DNA from: Candidatus Woesearchaeota archaeon
GTDB taxonomy: Archaea > Nanobdellota > Nanobdellia > Woesearchaeales > JAHWIC01
Assembly (NCBI GenBank): GCA_019322805.1
Contig: JAHWIC010000015.1
Location: 1 to 33,140, forward strand
Direction: 5' to 3'
Length of the DNA: 33,140 bases
The translations under genes were made by a program, and so were the position numbers. Each line of letters starts with the position of its first letter. Within the stretch, counting starts at the first letter, position 1. Shown here piece after piece: positions 15,094 through 22,241 of the stretch. The notes beneath the pieces were generated by a model that was not told the DNA's origin, made no database searches, and saw only the letters and a program-made list of their open reading frames with translations.

Positions 15094-16287
15094 ATGCCAG
15101 AACAATCCGCACAGCAAGAAATTTACGATTTTGCAACATCTTTTTCAGGCTGGGTTTTAGACAGGCTGAGAACTGAAGGAACAGTAAAAAGAGAGTATGC
15201 TATGCCTAACTTAAAGAGAACAGGCATAAGATCCCGGCAACAGGAACAGGAATACTATAAATTGCTGCTTGCGCTTCATACCAAGGCTAGAAAATGGTGT
15301 AAAAAAGAATTAGGATTAACATATGCAGAGGCGCGAGAGAAAGCCAAGGCAGAGCTGGGAGAGAATGAGCTTGCCAGGTATAACGCTTATGATGACATGA
15401 TACCTCACGACAAGGTTGGGGGTCATCTGGCAATCGGGAATGAGATATTAATTCCTGACAGCCGTGACATGGACATTACCAGCCAGTTCTATCACGCACT
15501 GGCACACGAGTTACTGCATAGTATTCGCCAAGAAGCAAGTGGGGTTCTGGAGTTTGATGGCAGCTGGCAGTTAGTTCCAGAAGATTATGACGGGCCTTCA
15601 GTAGGGACCACGCTTGAGGTTATGGAATTCTTCGGCCAGCTGGAAGCATTGTTGCTTCCGCAATTTTGTTCTGCTGAACCAAAATACCAACCAAAAATAG
15701 AACATCCAGAATATGTTCCTTTTGATATGGGACGCTTAAAGAAGGCCAATGATTATTTTAGGGGAAGAGCAAAACGCAGATTATGTGAATTTGTGCAGGA
15801 TATTGAAAGAGCATGGACTTTAAAAAGAGAGGGCCAATCTGAATTATATAAGAGTGCATACGAAGATTTAGATAAAAAGTTAAAAGAGATCTGGTCTTTT
15901 GAGTCCATAATATATTTGTATCTTGTTGAGCGGTTTACACCTGACCGCGTTGAAGAGGCAAATCAAGCGGTGAAGGATTTAATTCGATATCTGGAGGATG
16001 ATTCTCAGGGCTCTTTTTGGGAATCAGGAGCTAATGCAGGAATATGCATCGGCTTGTTGGATGAGGGTAAATTTAATGCTGACAGTGCTGCTTATTTCGT
16101 TGGCAACCTTGCTGCTCTGGACACTAGAAACAATCTAAGGGAAGAGTGGCCTAAGGCTTTCCACATGCCCGCAGAAGAGGTGCAATCTAAGTACATAGAC
16201 CCAATTACTAAACCTATAGCTGAAATGAGAAAATTAGTTAATATGGGCAGACTTAGGAGAGCGGCCTATCGGTTGTTTGGAATATGA
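15094..16287 (+). CDS. HExxH zinc metalloprotease-like protein
   Basis: A 397-aa protein with a clear zinc-protease signature, HELLH at residues 138-142, in the helix FYHALAHELLHSIRQ. A glutamate in TLEVMEFFGQLEALLLP (about 175-178) is well placed as the third ligand of a gluzincin. The rest is helical, with no signal peptide or membrane segment, so it would act in the cytoplasm. I do not recognise the family; proteolytic activity is inferred from the motif. It is alone between CR7 and CR8, with its own promoter. Confidence 0.65.
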   Translation: MPEQSAQQEIYDFATSFSGWVLDRLRTEGTVKREYAMPNLKRTGIRSRQQEQEYYKLLLALHTKARKWCKKELGLTYAEAREKAKAELGENELARYNAYDDMIPHDKVGGHLAIGNEILIPDSRDMDITSQFYHALAHELLHSIRQEASGVLEFDGSWQLVPEDYDGPSVGTTLEVMEFFGQLEALLLPQFCSAEPKYQPKIEHPEYVPFDMGRLKKANDYFRGRAKRRLCEFVQDIERAWTLKREGQSELYKSAYEDLDKKLKEIWSFESIIYLYLVERFTPDRVEEANQAVKDLIRYLEDDSQGSFWESGANAGICIGLLDEGKFNADSAAYFVGNLAALDTRNNLREEWPKAFHMPAEEVQSKYIDPITKPIAEMRKLVNMGRLRRAAYRLFGI

Positions 16288-16317
16288 GGGCTATTTCTTA
16301 GATGTGTTTGCATTTCA

Positions 16318-16463
16318 TTTAAAAATCCTCTTCAAAAGCAGGCTCATAATCTTTAAAGTGTTTTATGCAGAACTTGATTAATTTATTTGCCAGTCTTACG
16401 TCTGTTCAGGAGGCCCAGGATGGGGCCATCTGGTGGTTTACAGCGGGATTATTTTGGTGATTG
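16318..16463 (+). repeat. Cassette repeat CR8 (D + gene-fossil + C, no A/B)
   Basis: Block D (aaaaatcctcttcaaaagca), then a stretch that on the minus strand reads LANKLIKFCIKHFKDYEPAF, then EEDF and a stop, then block C reading KPPDGPILGLLNR. The first part matches ELANKLIEFCVKHSKK of the intact gene at 27684-27956. This copy is a deletion-fusion pseudogene of that family with no A or B block, and it links blocks C and D to one ancestral gene. Confidence 0.8.
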
Positions 16464-16470
16464 ACGCAAG

Positions 16471-16480
16471 ATTTATATAA
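16471..16480 (+). promoter_or_regulatory. TATA box of PIN gene
   Basis: atttatataa, 22 nt before the ATG at 16503, just beyond CR8. Confidence 0.55.
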
Positions 16481-16502
16481 GCTTAAACTTACAGTTTAAG
16501 AT

Positions 16503-17009
16503 ATGTTAAGGGTAATCTTTGACACAAATATCTATGGACTGTTATTAAAAGAAAAGGATGCAGCTAATATAGAAACCAAAATAATAGAAGACAAGGAATT
16601 TGTTGTGTACGGCTATAGGCCAATAAGAAAAGAGATAAGGGATATACCCAAAGTAAGCAAATTAAGCAAGAAAACCAGGGTTCTTTTATTGGGCTTGTAT
16701 GACAGAATAACAGGAAATCATTTTCTTGAACATTCAATTAGGATTACCAGCCTTGCCAGAAAATATTACGATTCTTACAGAACTTTAAGAGGCATCTATG
16801 GCTGGGATACCACTATTAGGATAGATTTTATGATAGTTGCATGCGCAAGTTTTCATGGGCTTGATGTTGTGTATTCTGCAGATAATGAAACATTATTGGG
16901 GAAACATGCCCTGAAAGCTTACAAGCATATAAACCTAAAAGAGAATCTGAGAACTCCTGGCTTCTTAAAATATAGCGATTTACTCAAGAAATTTAGGAAT
17001 TTAATGTAA
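16503..17009 (+). CDS. PIN-domain nuclease (VapC-like)
   Basis: A 168-aa PIN domain with acidic residues in the expected places: Asp7 (VIFDTN), Glu44 (IRKEIRD), Asp108 (RIDFMIVACAS) and Asp127 (SADNET). VapC-type toxins cleave tRNA or rRNA, and all four residues are kept, so activity is plausible. No VapB-type gene lies upstream. Instead a 45-aa gene is convergent and overlaps the 3' end by 9 nt. Toxin role is inference from family and context. Confidence 0.8.
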   Translation: MLRVIFDTNIYGLLLKEKDAANIETKIIEDKEFVVYGYRPIRKEIRDIPKVSKLSKKTRVLLLGLYDRITGNHFLEHSIRITSLARKYYDSYRTLRGIYGWDTTIRIDFMIVACASFHGLDVVYSADNETLLGKHALKAYKHINLKENLRTPGFLKYSDLLKKFRNLM

Positions 17010-17138
17010 CTTGTGAATGCTTGTCGTAGCTTTAATGAATCTGTTTATTTCTCTGATGAATTGCGGATCCTTTTGAGCTTCTGTTATAGCTTTGGCTAAT
17101 TTGTCTGCTTCCGATTTAGAGCTTCTTGCTCTTTTCAT
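17001..17138 (-). CDS. 45-aa protein convergent with PIN gene, possible antitoxin
   Basis: A micro-ORF running from ATG at 17138 to TAA at 17001: MKRARSSKSEADKLAKAITE, then AQKDPQFIREINRFIKATTS, then IHKLH. It is basic, helical and well formed. A TATA-like atttaaatag (minus strand, about 17161-17170) lies 25-30 nt before the ATG, as expected for a leaderless archaeal gene. It overlaps the PIN gene tail-to-tail by 9 nt. Its size and link to a VapC-like gene suggest an antitoxin, although convergent order is unusual for such pairs. Confidence 0.6.
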   Translation of the reverse strand: MKRARSSKSEADKLAKAITEAQKDPQFIREINRFIKATTSIHKLH

Positions 17139-17212
17139 ATTTTAATAGTTATGATTCGACCTATTTAAATGTTTTGGAAAAGATTTAGTTGAAATGGGTG
17201 TTGTTGTAGTTC

Positions 17213-17243
17213 AGTAAAAATCCTCTTCATAAGCAGGTTTGAT
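17213..17243 (+). repeat. Solitary block D
   Basis: agtaaaaatcctcttcataa followed by gcaggtttgat, the same block that starts CR9 and CR11. On the minus strand it reads as the end of a protein (KPAYEEDF type) with the stop lost. Stands alone, 17 bp before the palindromic element. Confidence 0.7.
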
Positions 17244-17259
17244 TCTTTTATTCTAAGTC

Positions 17260-17432
17260 AAAAAAGCCAACAACAACATAGGATTCGAACACGGCTAAAA
17301 TTTTCTTCGAAAATTTTATCCTATTCGCAAAGGAAAAATCCACACTTAAAGAAAGCCATAAATTGCTTCGCAATTTAATTCGTATGGATTTTTCCTCTGC
17401 ACTCAGTTCTCATCCATGTTGTTGGCTTTTTT
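17260..17432. repeat. Large nested palindromic element
   Basis: A perfect 16-bp outer stem (17260-17275, aaaaaagccaacaaca, with 17417-17432) encloses two arms. Arm one pairs ataggat (17278-17284) with atcctat and contains the 9-bp hairpin aaaattttc-ttc-gaaaatttt (17297-17317). Arm two is an 11-bp stem, ggaaaaatcca (17332-17342) with 17385-17395, containing aaattgc-ttc-gcaattt (17360-17376). Both inner loops are ttc. The shape is a three-way junction with terminal T-runs on both strands, compatible with a structured RNA or a transposable palindrome. Confidence 0.8.
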
Positions 17433-17560
17433 CCCTAAAAATCCTCTTCATAAGCAGGCTTTAAATCAATAAAAAAATATCAATAGAAAAAAATCAATAG
17501 GGGGAATAGATACATCTCCTTTGTTCATATCTTACAGCTGTTCCCCACCCACTTATGGAT
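17433..17560 (+). repeat. Cassette repeat CR9 (D + A + B)
   Basis: Abuts the palindromic element. D (ccctaaaaatcctcttcata, agcaggc), one worn and one full A unit (aaatcaatagggggaataga) and B (cttacagctgttccccaccc, then acttatgga). Strongly similar to CR11 through the A/B centre (gatacat-tcctttgttcata), including the ttggctttt just before D. The 510-nt gap 17139-17650 is filled by the solitary D, the palindromic element and CR9. Confidence 0.9.
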
Positions 17561-17650
17561 TATTTAGCCTTGTTTGGGTTTTTTTGTTAAGTTTTTTAAA
17601 TAAAGTTTGATTATTTGCTCTAAAAAGGGGTTCTTTAGTTTCTGTTAAAA

Positions 17651-18076
17651 ATGGCACTTGAAAAGAAAGAATTTAGCGAAGGCGGCTGCAGGTATGCGGT
17701 TGAAGGCCCGTATAGTCATGGTGATGTAAATGCAGCAATAGTAAGGTGTGAAGGCTATATAGACGCAAGTACCGTCTCAGCTTTCGAAGATGCAATAGAG
17801 TATGCATTCCAGCAGGGATATCATACTGTATTGCACATGGCTGGAATTGATTTTATTTGCAGTAGGGGATGTGGAACTTTAATCGTGCAACGTTTAGCTG
17901 GGAAAGAGAAAGGGCTTGAGATGATGCTTATAGGCATACAAGAGGCTGTAAGGGAAACACTTGAAGTTCTTGGTCTTGATGACGTCTTGGCACACTATGC
18001 TACTATAGATGATGCGCTTGAGGAAGGAGATTCTACGGAGAAAGAAATTGCTGAAGCAGTTAGGGGTGCTTTTTAA
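17651..18076 (+). CDS. STAS-domain protein (anti-sigma antagonist-like)
   Basis: A 141-aa protein with the STAS fold pattern: a beta strand and RCEGYIDASTVSAFEDAI, then TVLHMAGIDFICSRGCGTLI. In SpoIIAA-type antagonists the phosphorylated serine lies in a DSSGLG-like loop; here the loop reads CSRGCG (residues 70-75), so the serine appears replaced by Arg or shifted one place. That argues against the standard kinase switch. Sigma-factor partners are not expected in archaea, so the gene may be acquired from bacteria and used differently. Confidence 0.65.
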   Translation: MALEKKEFSEGGCRYAVEGPYSHGDVNAAIVRCEGYIDASTVSAFEDAIEYAFQQGYHTVLHMAGIDFICSRGCGTLIVQRLAGKEKGLEMMLIGIQEAVRETLEVLGLDDVLAHYATIDDALEEGDSTEKEIAEAVRGAF

Positions 18077-18087
18077 TCAGCTTCACA

Positions 18088-18573
18088 TCATTTTTTGTAT
18101 ACCTTATTCAGCCTGTTTACCTTTTCTTTTAGATCTTTTTCATATTTAGCAGGACTGTAATCCTTAACACCCATAATCTCTTTCAGCTTCTTTTTGCTGT
18201 TCTTGTTTTTTATGATTTCCTTTACGTCCTTAAGAGGAGGTCTTGGATAGTCAGCCATTATCATGCCATGGTTTGGGCAGAAAAGCTCTTTCCTTTTCTT
18301 GTCCCATTTCATGCCTACATAACCGCACTCAGGGCATCTGGTTAATTCGTATTTCTTTAGTATCTCTTTTGCTTCTTCGATGTCTTTATCTGTTATATCT
18401 GTCTTGGTCTTTACTTTTTTTGTATAACTGCATGTAAGGCATCGGTACTGCTCAATCTTAAATACGCCTTTATCTGTACGCTGATAATCTGTGAAAGGTT
18501 CCTTCAACTTTCCTATAATACATCTAGGACAGCGGCCTTCCCTGGCTTTTCTTATCTTTTTCCATATGCTCAT
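18088..18573 (-). CDS. Zinc-ribbon protein
   Basis: A 161-aa protein with two zinc-ribbon-like modules: CPRC (residues 15-18) with CLTC (about 45-48), and CPEC (about 80-83) with a later CPNHG near residue 99. A Lys-rich helical tail (DLKEKVNRLNKVYKK) follows. It probably binds nucleic acid or stabilises a complex, but I do not recognise the family. It is convergent with the STAS gene (11 nt between stops) and divergent from the gene at 18670. Confidence 0.6.
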   Translation of the reverse strand: MSIWKKIRKAREGRCPRCIIGKLKEPFTDYQRTDKGVFKIEQYRCLTCSYTKKVKTKTDITDKDIEEAKEILKKYELTRCPECGYVGMKWDKKRKELFCPNHGMIMADYPRPPLKDVKEIIKNKNSKKKLKEIMGVKDYSPAKYEKDLKEKVNRLNKVYKK

Positions 18574-18669
18574 GGTTATAGTTATGTTTTTCAGCTATAT
18601 AAAGCTGTGCATAATAATTACGGGATTTTAAGAAAAGGTTTATATGTTTTGTATTCTTATTAGTTGGCT

Positions 18670-19080
18670 ATGGAAGAAGAACTCAGAACTGTGGGAGTTG
18701 GATTCAGCACTGCTGATGCAGAGTTTCCTAAGATAACTAAACAAGAAGGCAAGGTTATACTAAAATACAAGGATTGGAGAGAAGAAGATATTACTGTTCA
18801 TTTTCATAATGTAATTGCCATTAAATGGGTCTATGAAGAGTTTGATGAGCGGGCTGGTGAAAGAGATGATACCTATGAGGTATTGAATTCTAAATGGCTG
18901 AAGGCCCTTAATGTGAAAGGAAAGCGCCACTATAAACTATGTTTTAATTCTATTGGTGACCTGGATGTAATCTGTGATTCTTTTGAGGATAAATCATCTA
19001 AAAGCCAGCAAAGCCCTATTTTTTTGAAAAAACCCGCTGAAAAAGCTAGTCCTTGGAGGCCTTTATGGAAGAAGAGCTGA
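18670..19080 (+). CDS. Hypothetical protein, first of a tandem paralogous pair
   Basis: A 136-aa unknown. It shares with the next gene the order MEEEL..G, a strand-rich middle, EVLNSKWL and the near-C-terminal signature HYKLCFNSIGDLDVICDS. Its tail (SQQSPIFLKKPAEKASPWRP) is unrelated. A TATA-like tttatatg (18639-18646) lies about 24 nt before the ATG at 18670, which is preferred to the TTG two codons upstream. Compact beta-rich proteins in tandem often include immunity proteins, but nothing here proves that. Confidence 0.65.
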   Translation: MEEELRTVGVGFSTADAEFPKITKQEGKVILKYKDWREEDITVHFHNVIAIKWVYEEFDERAGERDDTYEVLNSKWLKALNVKGKRHYKLCFNSIGDLDVICDSFEDKSSKSQQSPIFLKKPAEKASPWRPLWKKS

Positions 19081-19508
19081 AAGACCTTGGTATGAGAATC
19101 CATACATCGTTTTTTCTGCATGAAGATCCAAGCTTTACTTTAGAGAAAGGAGACCTTCTGGTAAGCTACCTTGATCATGATGAGGAATCTGTTACAATTC
19201 TTTTTGTTGATGCTCCTGTGTTTAAATGGGTTGATTATTCTCCTGAGAAAAAAGAAGAACCTAGCCACGGCCATTTTGAGGTTTTGAACTCTAAATGGCT
19301 GGAGCACTATAAGGGGGTTTCTGAAAAAAAGATGACTCCTGGAGATTTTAAGCTTGAATGGGCAAAGAACAAGAAACATCATTATAAGCTTCGTTTTGAG
19401 AAAATTGGCTGCTTAGATGTTATCTGCGATTCTATCAAGCTGAATCCTGAAGAGCTTGATGAAGTTCTTCTGGAAGAGGCTGATTTTAAGAAATCTGGAA
19501 CAGATTGA
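19065..19508 (+). CDS. Hypothetical protein, second paralog
   Basis: A 147-aa paralog of the preceding gene, sharing FEVLNSKWLEHY and HHYKLRFEKIGCLDVICDS, with a 22-residue insertion between them (GVSEKKMTPGDFKLEWAKNK). A ggagg site 7 nt before the ATG at 19065 decides the start; the gene overlaps its neighbour by 16 nt, so they are translated together. Its stop lies within the first bases of repeat CR10. Confidence 0.65.
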   Translation: MEEELKDLGMRIHTSFFLHEDPSFTLEKGDLLVSYLDHDEESVTILFVDAPVFKWVDYSPEKKEEPSHGHFEVLNSKWLEHYKGVSEKKMTPGDFKLEWAKNKKHHYKLRFEKIGCLDVICDSIKLNPEELDEVLLEEADFKKSGTD

Positions 19509-19676
19509 TAAAAAATCAATAGGGGGAATAGATACAAGGGCTTGTTCTTCTCTTGCAGCTGTTCCCCACGGAAAATCAGAGATTTTCCTAGTTGCGCTCG
19601 ACTTCGTCTCGGCAAACCACCCCCTTGTGGATCTTTTGTTTCAGGAGACCCTTAAGGGGCCATCTGAGTTTAGCTT
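19505..19676 (+). repeat. Cassette repeat CR10 (A + B with 47-bp insert + worn C)
   Basis: A block (ataaaaaatcaatagggg, gaatagatac), B (tcttgcagctgttccccac), then an inserted 47-bp element, then the rest of B (ccacccccttgtgg) and a worn C (ggagacccttaaggggccat). C reads NSDGP on the minus strand before a frameshift. As in CR6, the NRHHWEILLY part is missing. Confidence 0.9.
19570..19616. mobile_element. 47-bp palindromic insert with 4-bp target duplication
   Basis: Begins with an 8-bp hairpin, ggaaaatc-aga-gattttcc (19570-19588), then tagttgcgctcgacttcgtc and tcggcaaa. It is flanked by ccac on both sides (19566-19569 and 19617-19620). Removing the insert and one ccac restores ccccaccccc exactly as in empty copies. 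An identical insert is at 21042-21088. Confidence 0.85.
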
Positions 19677-19692
19677 ACTTGCATAACCGAAA

Positions 19693-19742
19693 ACTTTATA
19701 TAGTAGTACCAAAATACAACATATGTAGTAGTTAAATACAAC
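19693..19742 (+). promoter_or_regulatory. Promoter and direct-repeat operator of MNT-HEPN pair
   Basis: TATA-like actttatata (19693-19702) is followed by two copies of a related sequence, tagtagtaccaaaatacaac (19701-19720) and tagtagttaaatacaac (19726-19742), ending at the ATG (19744). The winged-helix N-terminus of the MNT protein could bind them. Confidence 0.45.
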
Positions 19743-19743
19743 G

Positions 19744-20343
19744 ATGATATTCACTAAAACTGAAATAAGAGTGCTTGAATTATTTGTATCCAGGGTTTTA
19801 GACAGTTTTACGATTAGGGAAGTTTCAAGGCTGATTAAAAAGGATTTGAAAATAGTTCATACCTCTATAAAGAAATTGATTTCCAAAGGATTTCTTTTGA
19901 AAGATAAAAGTGGATTAAGGCTGAATTACAAGAAAAATATAGAAGATTTGGCTTATGTTGAGAATATCAGGAAAGAGCATTTTTTTAAGAAGCATGATTT
20001 GATTAAGGTCCATGTGTTAAATTTTATTAAGAAATCATCACTTAAACTCTTTGTTTTGCTTGTTTTTGGCTCTTATGCGGCTGGCAAGGAGAAAAGAAGA
20101 TCAGATGTAGATTTATTGGCTATTCTGCCTTCTGAGAGTGAAAAGTTTGAGAGGGAATTAAAAGCTGTGTTATCTGTGTCTGCTAAAGGTTTTCATATTA
20201 ATGTAATTCCTGAAGAGAGCTTTAGAGAAATGCTTCATAAAAGGGATGAGCTTAACGTTATTAACGAAACCCTTAACAACCATATAATTTTATATGGTGC
20301 TGAGCAATATTATGCATTATTAGGCGAGAGAGATGTTAGATGA
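19744..20343 (+). CDS. MNT nucleotidyltransferase antitoxin with winged-helix N-terminus
   Basis: A 199-aa protein. Residues 1-65 form a winged helix (TIREVSRLIKKDLKIVHTSI, KKLISKGFLL). Residues about 95-170 form a minimal nucleotidyltransferase domain with GSYAAG and SDVDLLAI, giving the GS and DxD active-site residues. MNT proteins paired with HEPN toxins neutralise them, in studied cases by adding AMP. The fused DNA-binding part suggests it represses its own operon. It overlaps the HEPN gene by 11 nt. Confidence 0.82.
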   Translation: MIFTKTEIRVLELFVSRVLDSFTIREVSRLIKKDLKIVHTSIKKLISKGFLLKDKSGLRLNYKKNIEDLAYVENIRKEHFFKKHDLIKVHVLNFIKKSSLKLFVLLVFGSYAAGKEKRRSDVDLLAILPSESEKFERELKAVLSVSAKGFHINVIPEESFREMLHKRDELNVINETLNNHIILYGAEQYYALLGERDVR

Positions 20344-20929
20344 TAAGAAACTGGAGGAGATAAAGAAAAGTATTGCTAGGCTGAGGAATGAAGGAGAGAT
20401 AACCAAAGATGAGAAGAATAAGAAATTGGCTGATTTTTATGTTGAGAATGCATTAGCTTCATTGAATACAGCGAAGATACTGAGCAAGGTTTCTTCTGAT
20501 AGTATTGTGAAGAAACAGTTTGAATTTGTAAGTGATGATTTCGAATCCTATCTCTGGATAATCAATACCTCTTATTATTCTATGTTCTACATGGCTGGCG
20601 CCTTATTGGCAAAACTTGGATTAAAGGTTAAATCTGAGATTGGAATCCATAAGAAAACGTTTTTCGCTTTGGTTTACTATTTTTACCTTAGCGGCAAGCT
20701 TGCTAAGCAGTATATTGAAGAGTTTGAGGAAGCGCAGGAAGAAAGCCAGGAGCTGCTAGGAACGGAAAAAGCCAAGGAATTGATGATAAAATATGACTTT
20801 GAAATGGATAAGCGCGCTAAGTTTACATATAATATAGGTGAAAAGGCTAAAGAGAGCAAAGCTAAGACCTCACTTAACAGGGCTGTAGAGTTCTATAACG
20901 AGTGTTTGAAGATAATGGATAAGCTGTGA
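20333..20929 (+). CDS. HEPN-domain toxin candidate
   Basis: A 198-aa all-helical protein of the HEPN superfamily, with the typical YYSMFYMAGALLAKLG helix near residue 85 and a helical C-terminus. The common RNase motif Rx4-6H is not obvious; the closest is KRAKFTYN near residue 165, with Tyr instead of His. It overlaps the upstream MNT gene by 11 nt, the order of known MNT-HEPN pairs. Toxin function is inferred from family and pairing. Confidence 0.78.
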   Translation: MLDDKKLEEIKKSIARLRNEGEITKDEKNKKLADFYVENALASLNTAKILSKVSSDSIVKKQFEFVSDDFESYLWIINTSYYSMFYMAGALLAKLGLKVKSEIGIHKKTFFALVYYFYLSGKLAKQYIEEFEEAQEESQELLGTEKAKELMIKYDFEMDKRAKFTYNIGEKAKESKAKTSLNRAVEFYNECLKIMDKL

Positions 20930-20933
20930 ATTT

Positions 20934-21179
20934 GGCTTTTCCCTAAAAATCCTCTTCATAAGCAGGCTTTAAATCAATAAAAAAAATCAATAGGGGGAAT
21001 AGATACATATCCTTTGTTCATATCTTACAGCTGTTCCCCACGGAAAATCAGAGATTTTCCTAGTTGCGCTCGACTTCGTCTCGGCAAACCACCCCCTTGT
21101 GCAGTTCTTTGTTTACAGAGCAGGATTTCCCAATTGTGTTTGTTCAAGAGGGCTAGGATGGGGGCATCTGAGTTTAGGT
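20934..21179 (+). repeat. Cassette repeat CR11 (D + A + B with insert + C)
   Basis: The only copy with all four blocks. D at 20941-20969, A to 21004, B around the 47-bp insert, and C to 21179. C on the minus strand reads NSDAPILALLNKHNWEIL, then LCKQRTAQG, keeping the frame despite five changes from CR7. It shares the insert with CR10 and the D/A/B centre with CR9, so it looks like a hybrid. The 326-nt gap 20930-21255 is nearly all repeat. Confidence 0.9.
21042..21088. mobile_element. Second identical 47-bp insert
   Basis: Identical in sequence, orientation and position to the insert at 19570-19616, flanked by ccac at 21038-21041 and 21089-21092. Independent insertion twice at the same base is less likely than spread of a repeat already carrying it. 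Confidence 0.85.
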
Positions 21180-21255
21180 AATGGAATGAAGTCAGAAACA
21201 GTGAAGGTATTCTTTAAGGAGAGAAAGCGAAGATGGACTGGGTTTGTAGGGTATT

Positions 21256-21699
21256 TTATTTTGAAAGCTCCTTTAGTTTTGGATATATCTTATTCAGGAA
21301 ATCAATCACTTTCTTGGCATAATCTGCATCAAAATCCTTCCCATAGTATAATATGCCGTTTCTGAAATATCTTAAGTCATTCATAAATCTTGCTTCATTC
21401 TCTGAGAATCCTAGGTTTCTCATATATGCGACTTCTGCTTCATGCGCGCCTTCCCCTGAAGAGCTAAATCCGTCTGCCAATAGCTTTGCCCTTACCGATT
21501 CTATCAGTATATCATACGAGTTCTCAATGAAATAATTTGCATTTTCGTTTGTAAGGCCTATCTTGTTCATGATTTCACTGACAAATTTCATTCTTTTCTC
21601 TGCTTCTCCAACAAGAGAATTAGCCCTAGCTTGGTTAGGGCTTCTTTTCTTAACAATGCCTTCCTTTAAGAATTCATTGAAGTTTTTTAATGGTCTCAT
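21256..21699 (-). CDS. HEPN-domain toxin candidate
   Basis: A 147-aa helical protein. The fold pattern (NARANSLVGEAEKRMKF-like first helix, ENSYDILIESVRAKLLADGF second helix, LRYFRNGILYYGK near residue 115) is that of small HEPN proteins. In the last motif RNGILYY replaces the usual RNxxxHxY, so the His is Tyr here. It starts 4 nt inside the end of the MNT gene, which precedes it on this strand. Confidence 0.75.
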   Translation of the reverse strand: MRPLKNFNEFLKEGIVKKRSPNQARANSLVGEAEKRMKFVSEIMNKIGLTNENANYFIENSYDILIESVRAKLLADGFSSSGEGAHEAEVAYMRNLGFSENEARFMNDLRYFRNGILYYGKDFDADYAKKVIDFLNKIYPKLKELSK

Positions 21700-22241
21700 A
21701 TTTCAACAGCTCCACCCAATGTAATGCCGTTTATTATATTTACCTTTAGGTTCTTATGTATGCTTTTAAAGTCTTTGTAACAATGAAGGTAGATCTTTCT
21801 CTGGAGTAGGCTTTCAAACTGCATGGTGTTTACTTTTTTGTCGCTTGATCCTATAACTGCAATGTCAATGTCGGATTCTGCTGTGTCTTCTCCTAATGAA
21901 TAGCTTCCAAAGAGGATAATGGTGCATCCAGGGACTCTTTCTTCAAGGTATTCATCCAGTTTTGCTTCGTATATCTGGCTTAGGTTTTCTATTCTTTTCA
22001 GTTTTATTGCTCTGGGGTTGTCTCTGTTTAGTTTTACAGCTTTGAGATTCATGGTTTTTATCTTTTTAACTGTGATTAGCTCTGTCTTTTCCAGAGCTTT
22101 TAGAGCTTTATTTACTGCAGTTGGAGATACCTTTAGCAGCTTTGCTATCTCCCTCTGGTTCAGGCTTGCCCCTGCTTTTATGCAAAGAAGCCTGAATATT
22201 CTGTTTTGGAGTTTTGTAAACTTTAGTTTATATGTATCCAT
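21696..22241 (-). CDS. MNT nucleotidyltransferase antitoxin with winged-helix N-terminus
   Basis: A 181-aa protein. The N-terminal winged helix (LNQREIAKLLKVSPTAVNKA, LKALEKTELI) spans residues 20-60. The nucleotidyltransferase domain has FGSYSLG and SDIDIAVIG (GS...DxD). It overlaps the HEPN gene by 4 nt. The start codon lies inside an array of three operator-like repeats (22222-22275), so autoregulation is likely. It is related in layout to the pair at 19744-20929 but in opposite orientation. Confidence 0.82.
   Translation of the reverse strand: MDTYKLKFTKLQNRIFRLLCIKAGASLNQREIAKLLKVSPTAVNKALKALEKTELITVKKIKTMNLKAVKLNRDNPRAIKLKRIENLSQIYEAKLDEYLEERVPGCTIILFGSYSLGEDTAESDIDIAVIGSSDKKVNTMQFESLLQRKIYLHCYKDFKSIHKNLKVNIINGITLGGAVEI

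Noticed and set aside
17260..17432. tRNA gene on the minus strand
   Set aside because: The minus strand contains gttcgaatcc, like a T-loop, and a long acceptor-like stem, but the five bases on each side of the loop do not pair and no D-arm or anticodon arm can be drawn. The stems instead form a three-way palindromic junction.
19382..19615. 77-aa minus-strand frame across CR10 and its insert
   Set aside because: It begins in the 47-bp insert and runs back into the paralog gene; no promoter and no conservation beyond the repeat itself.
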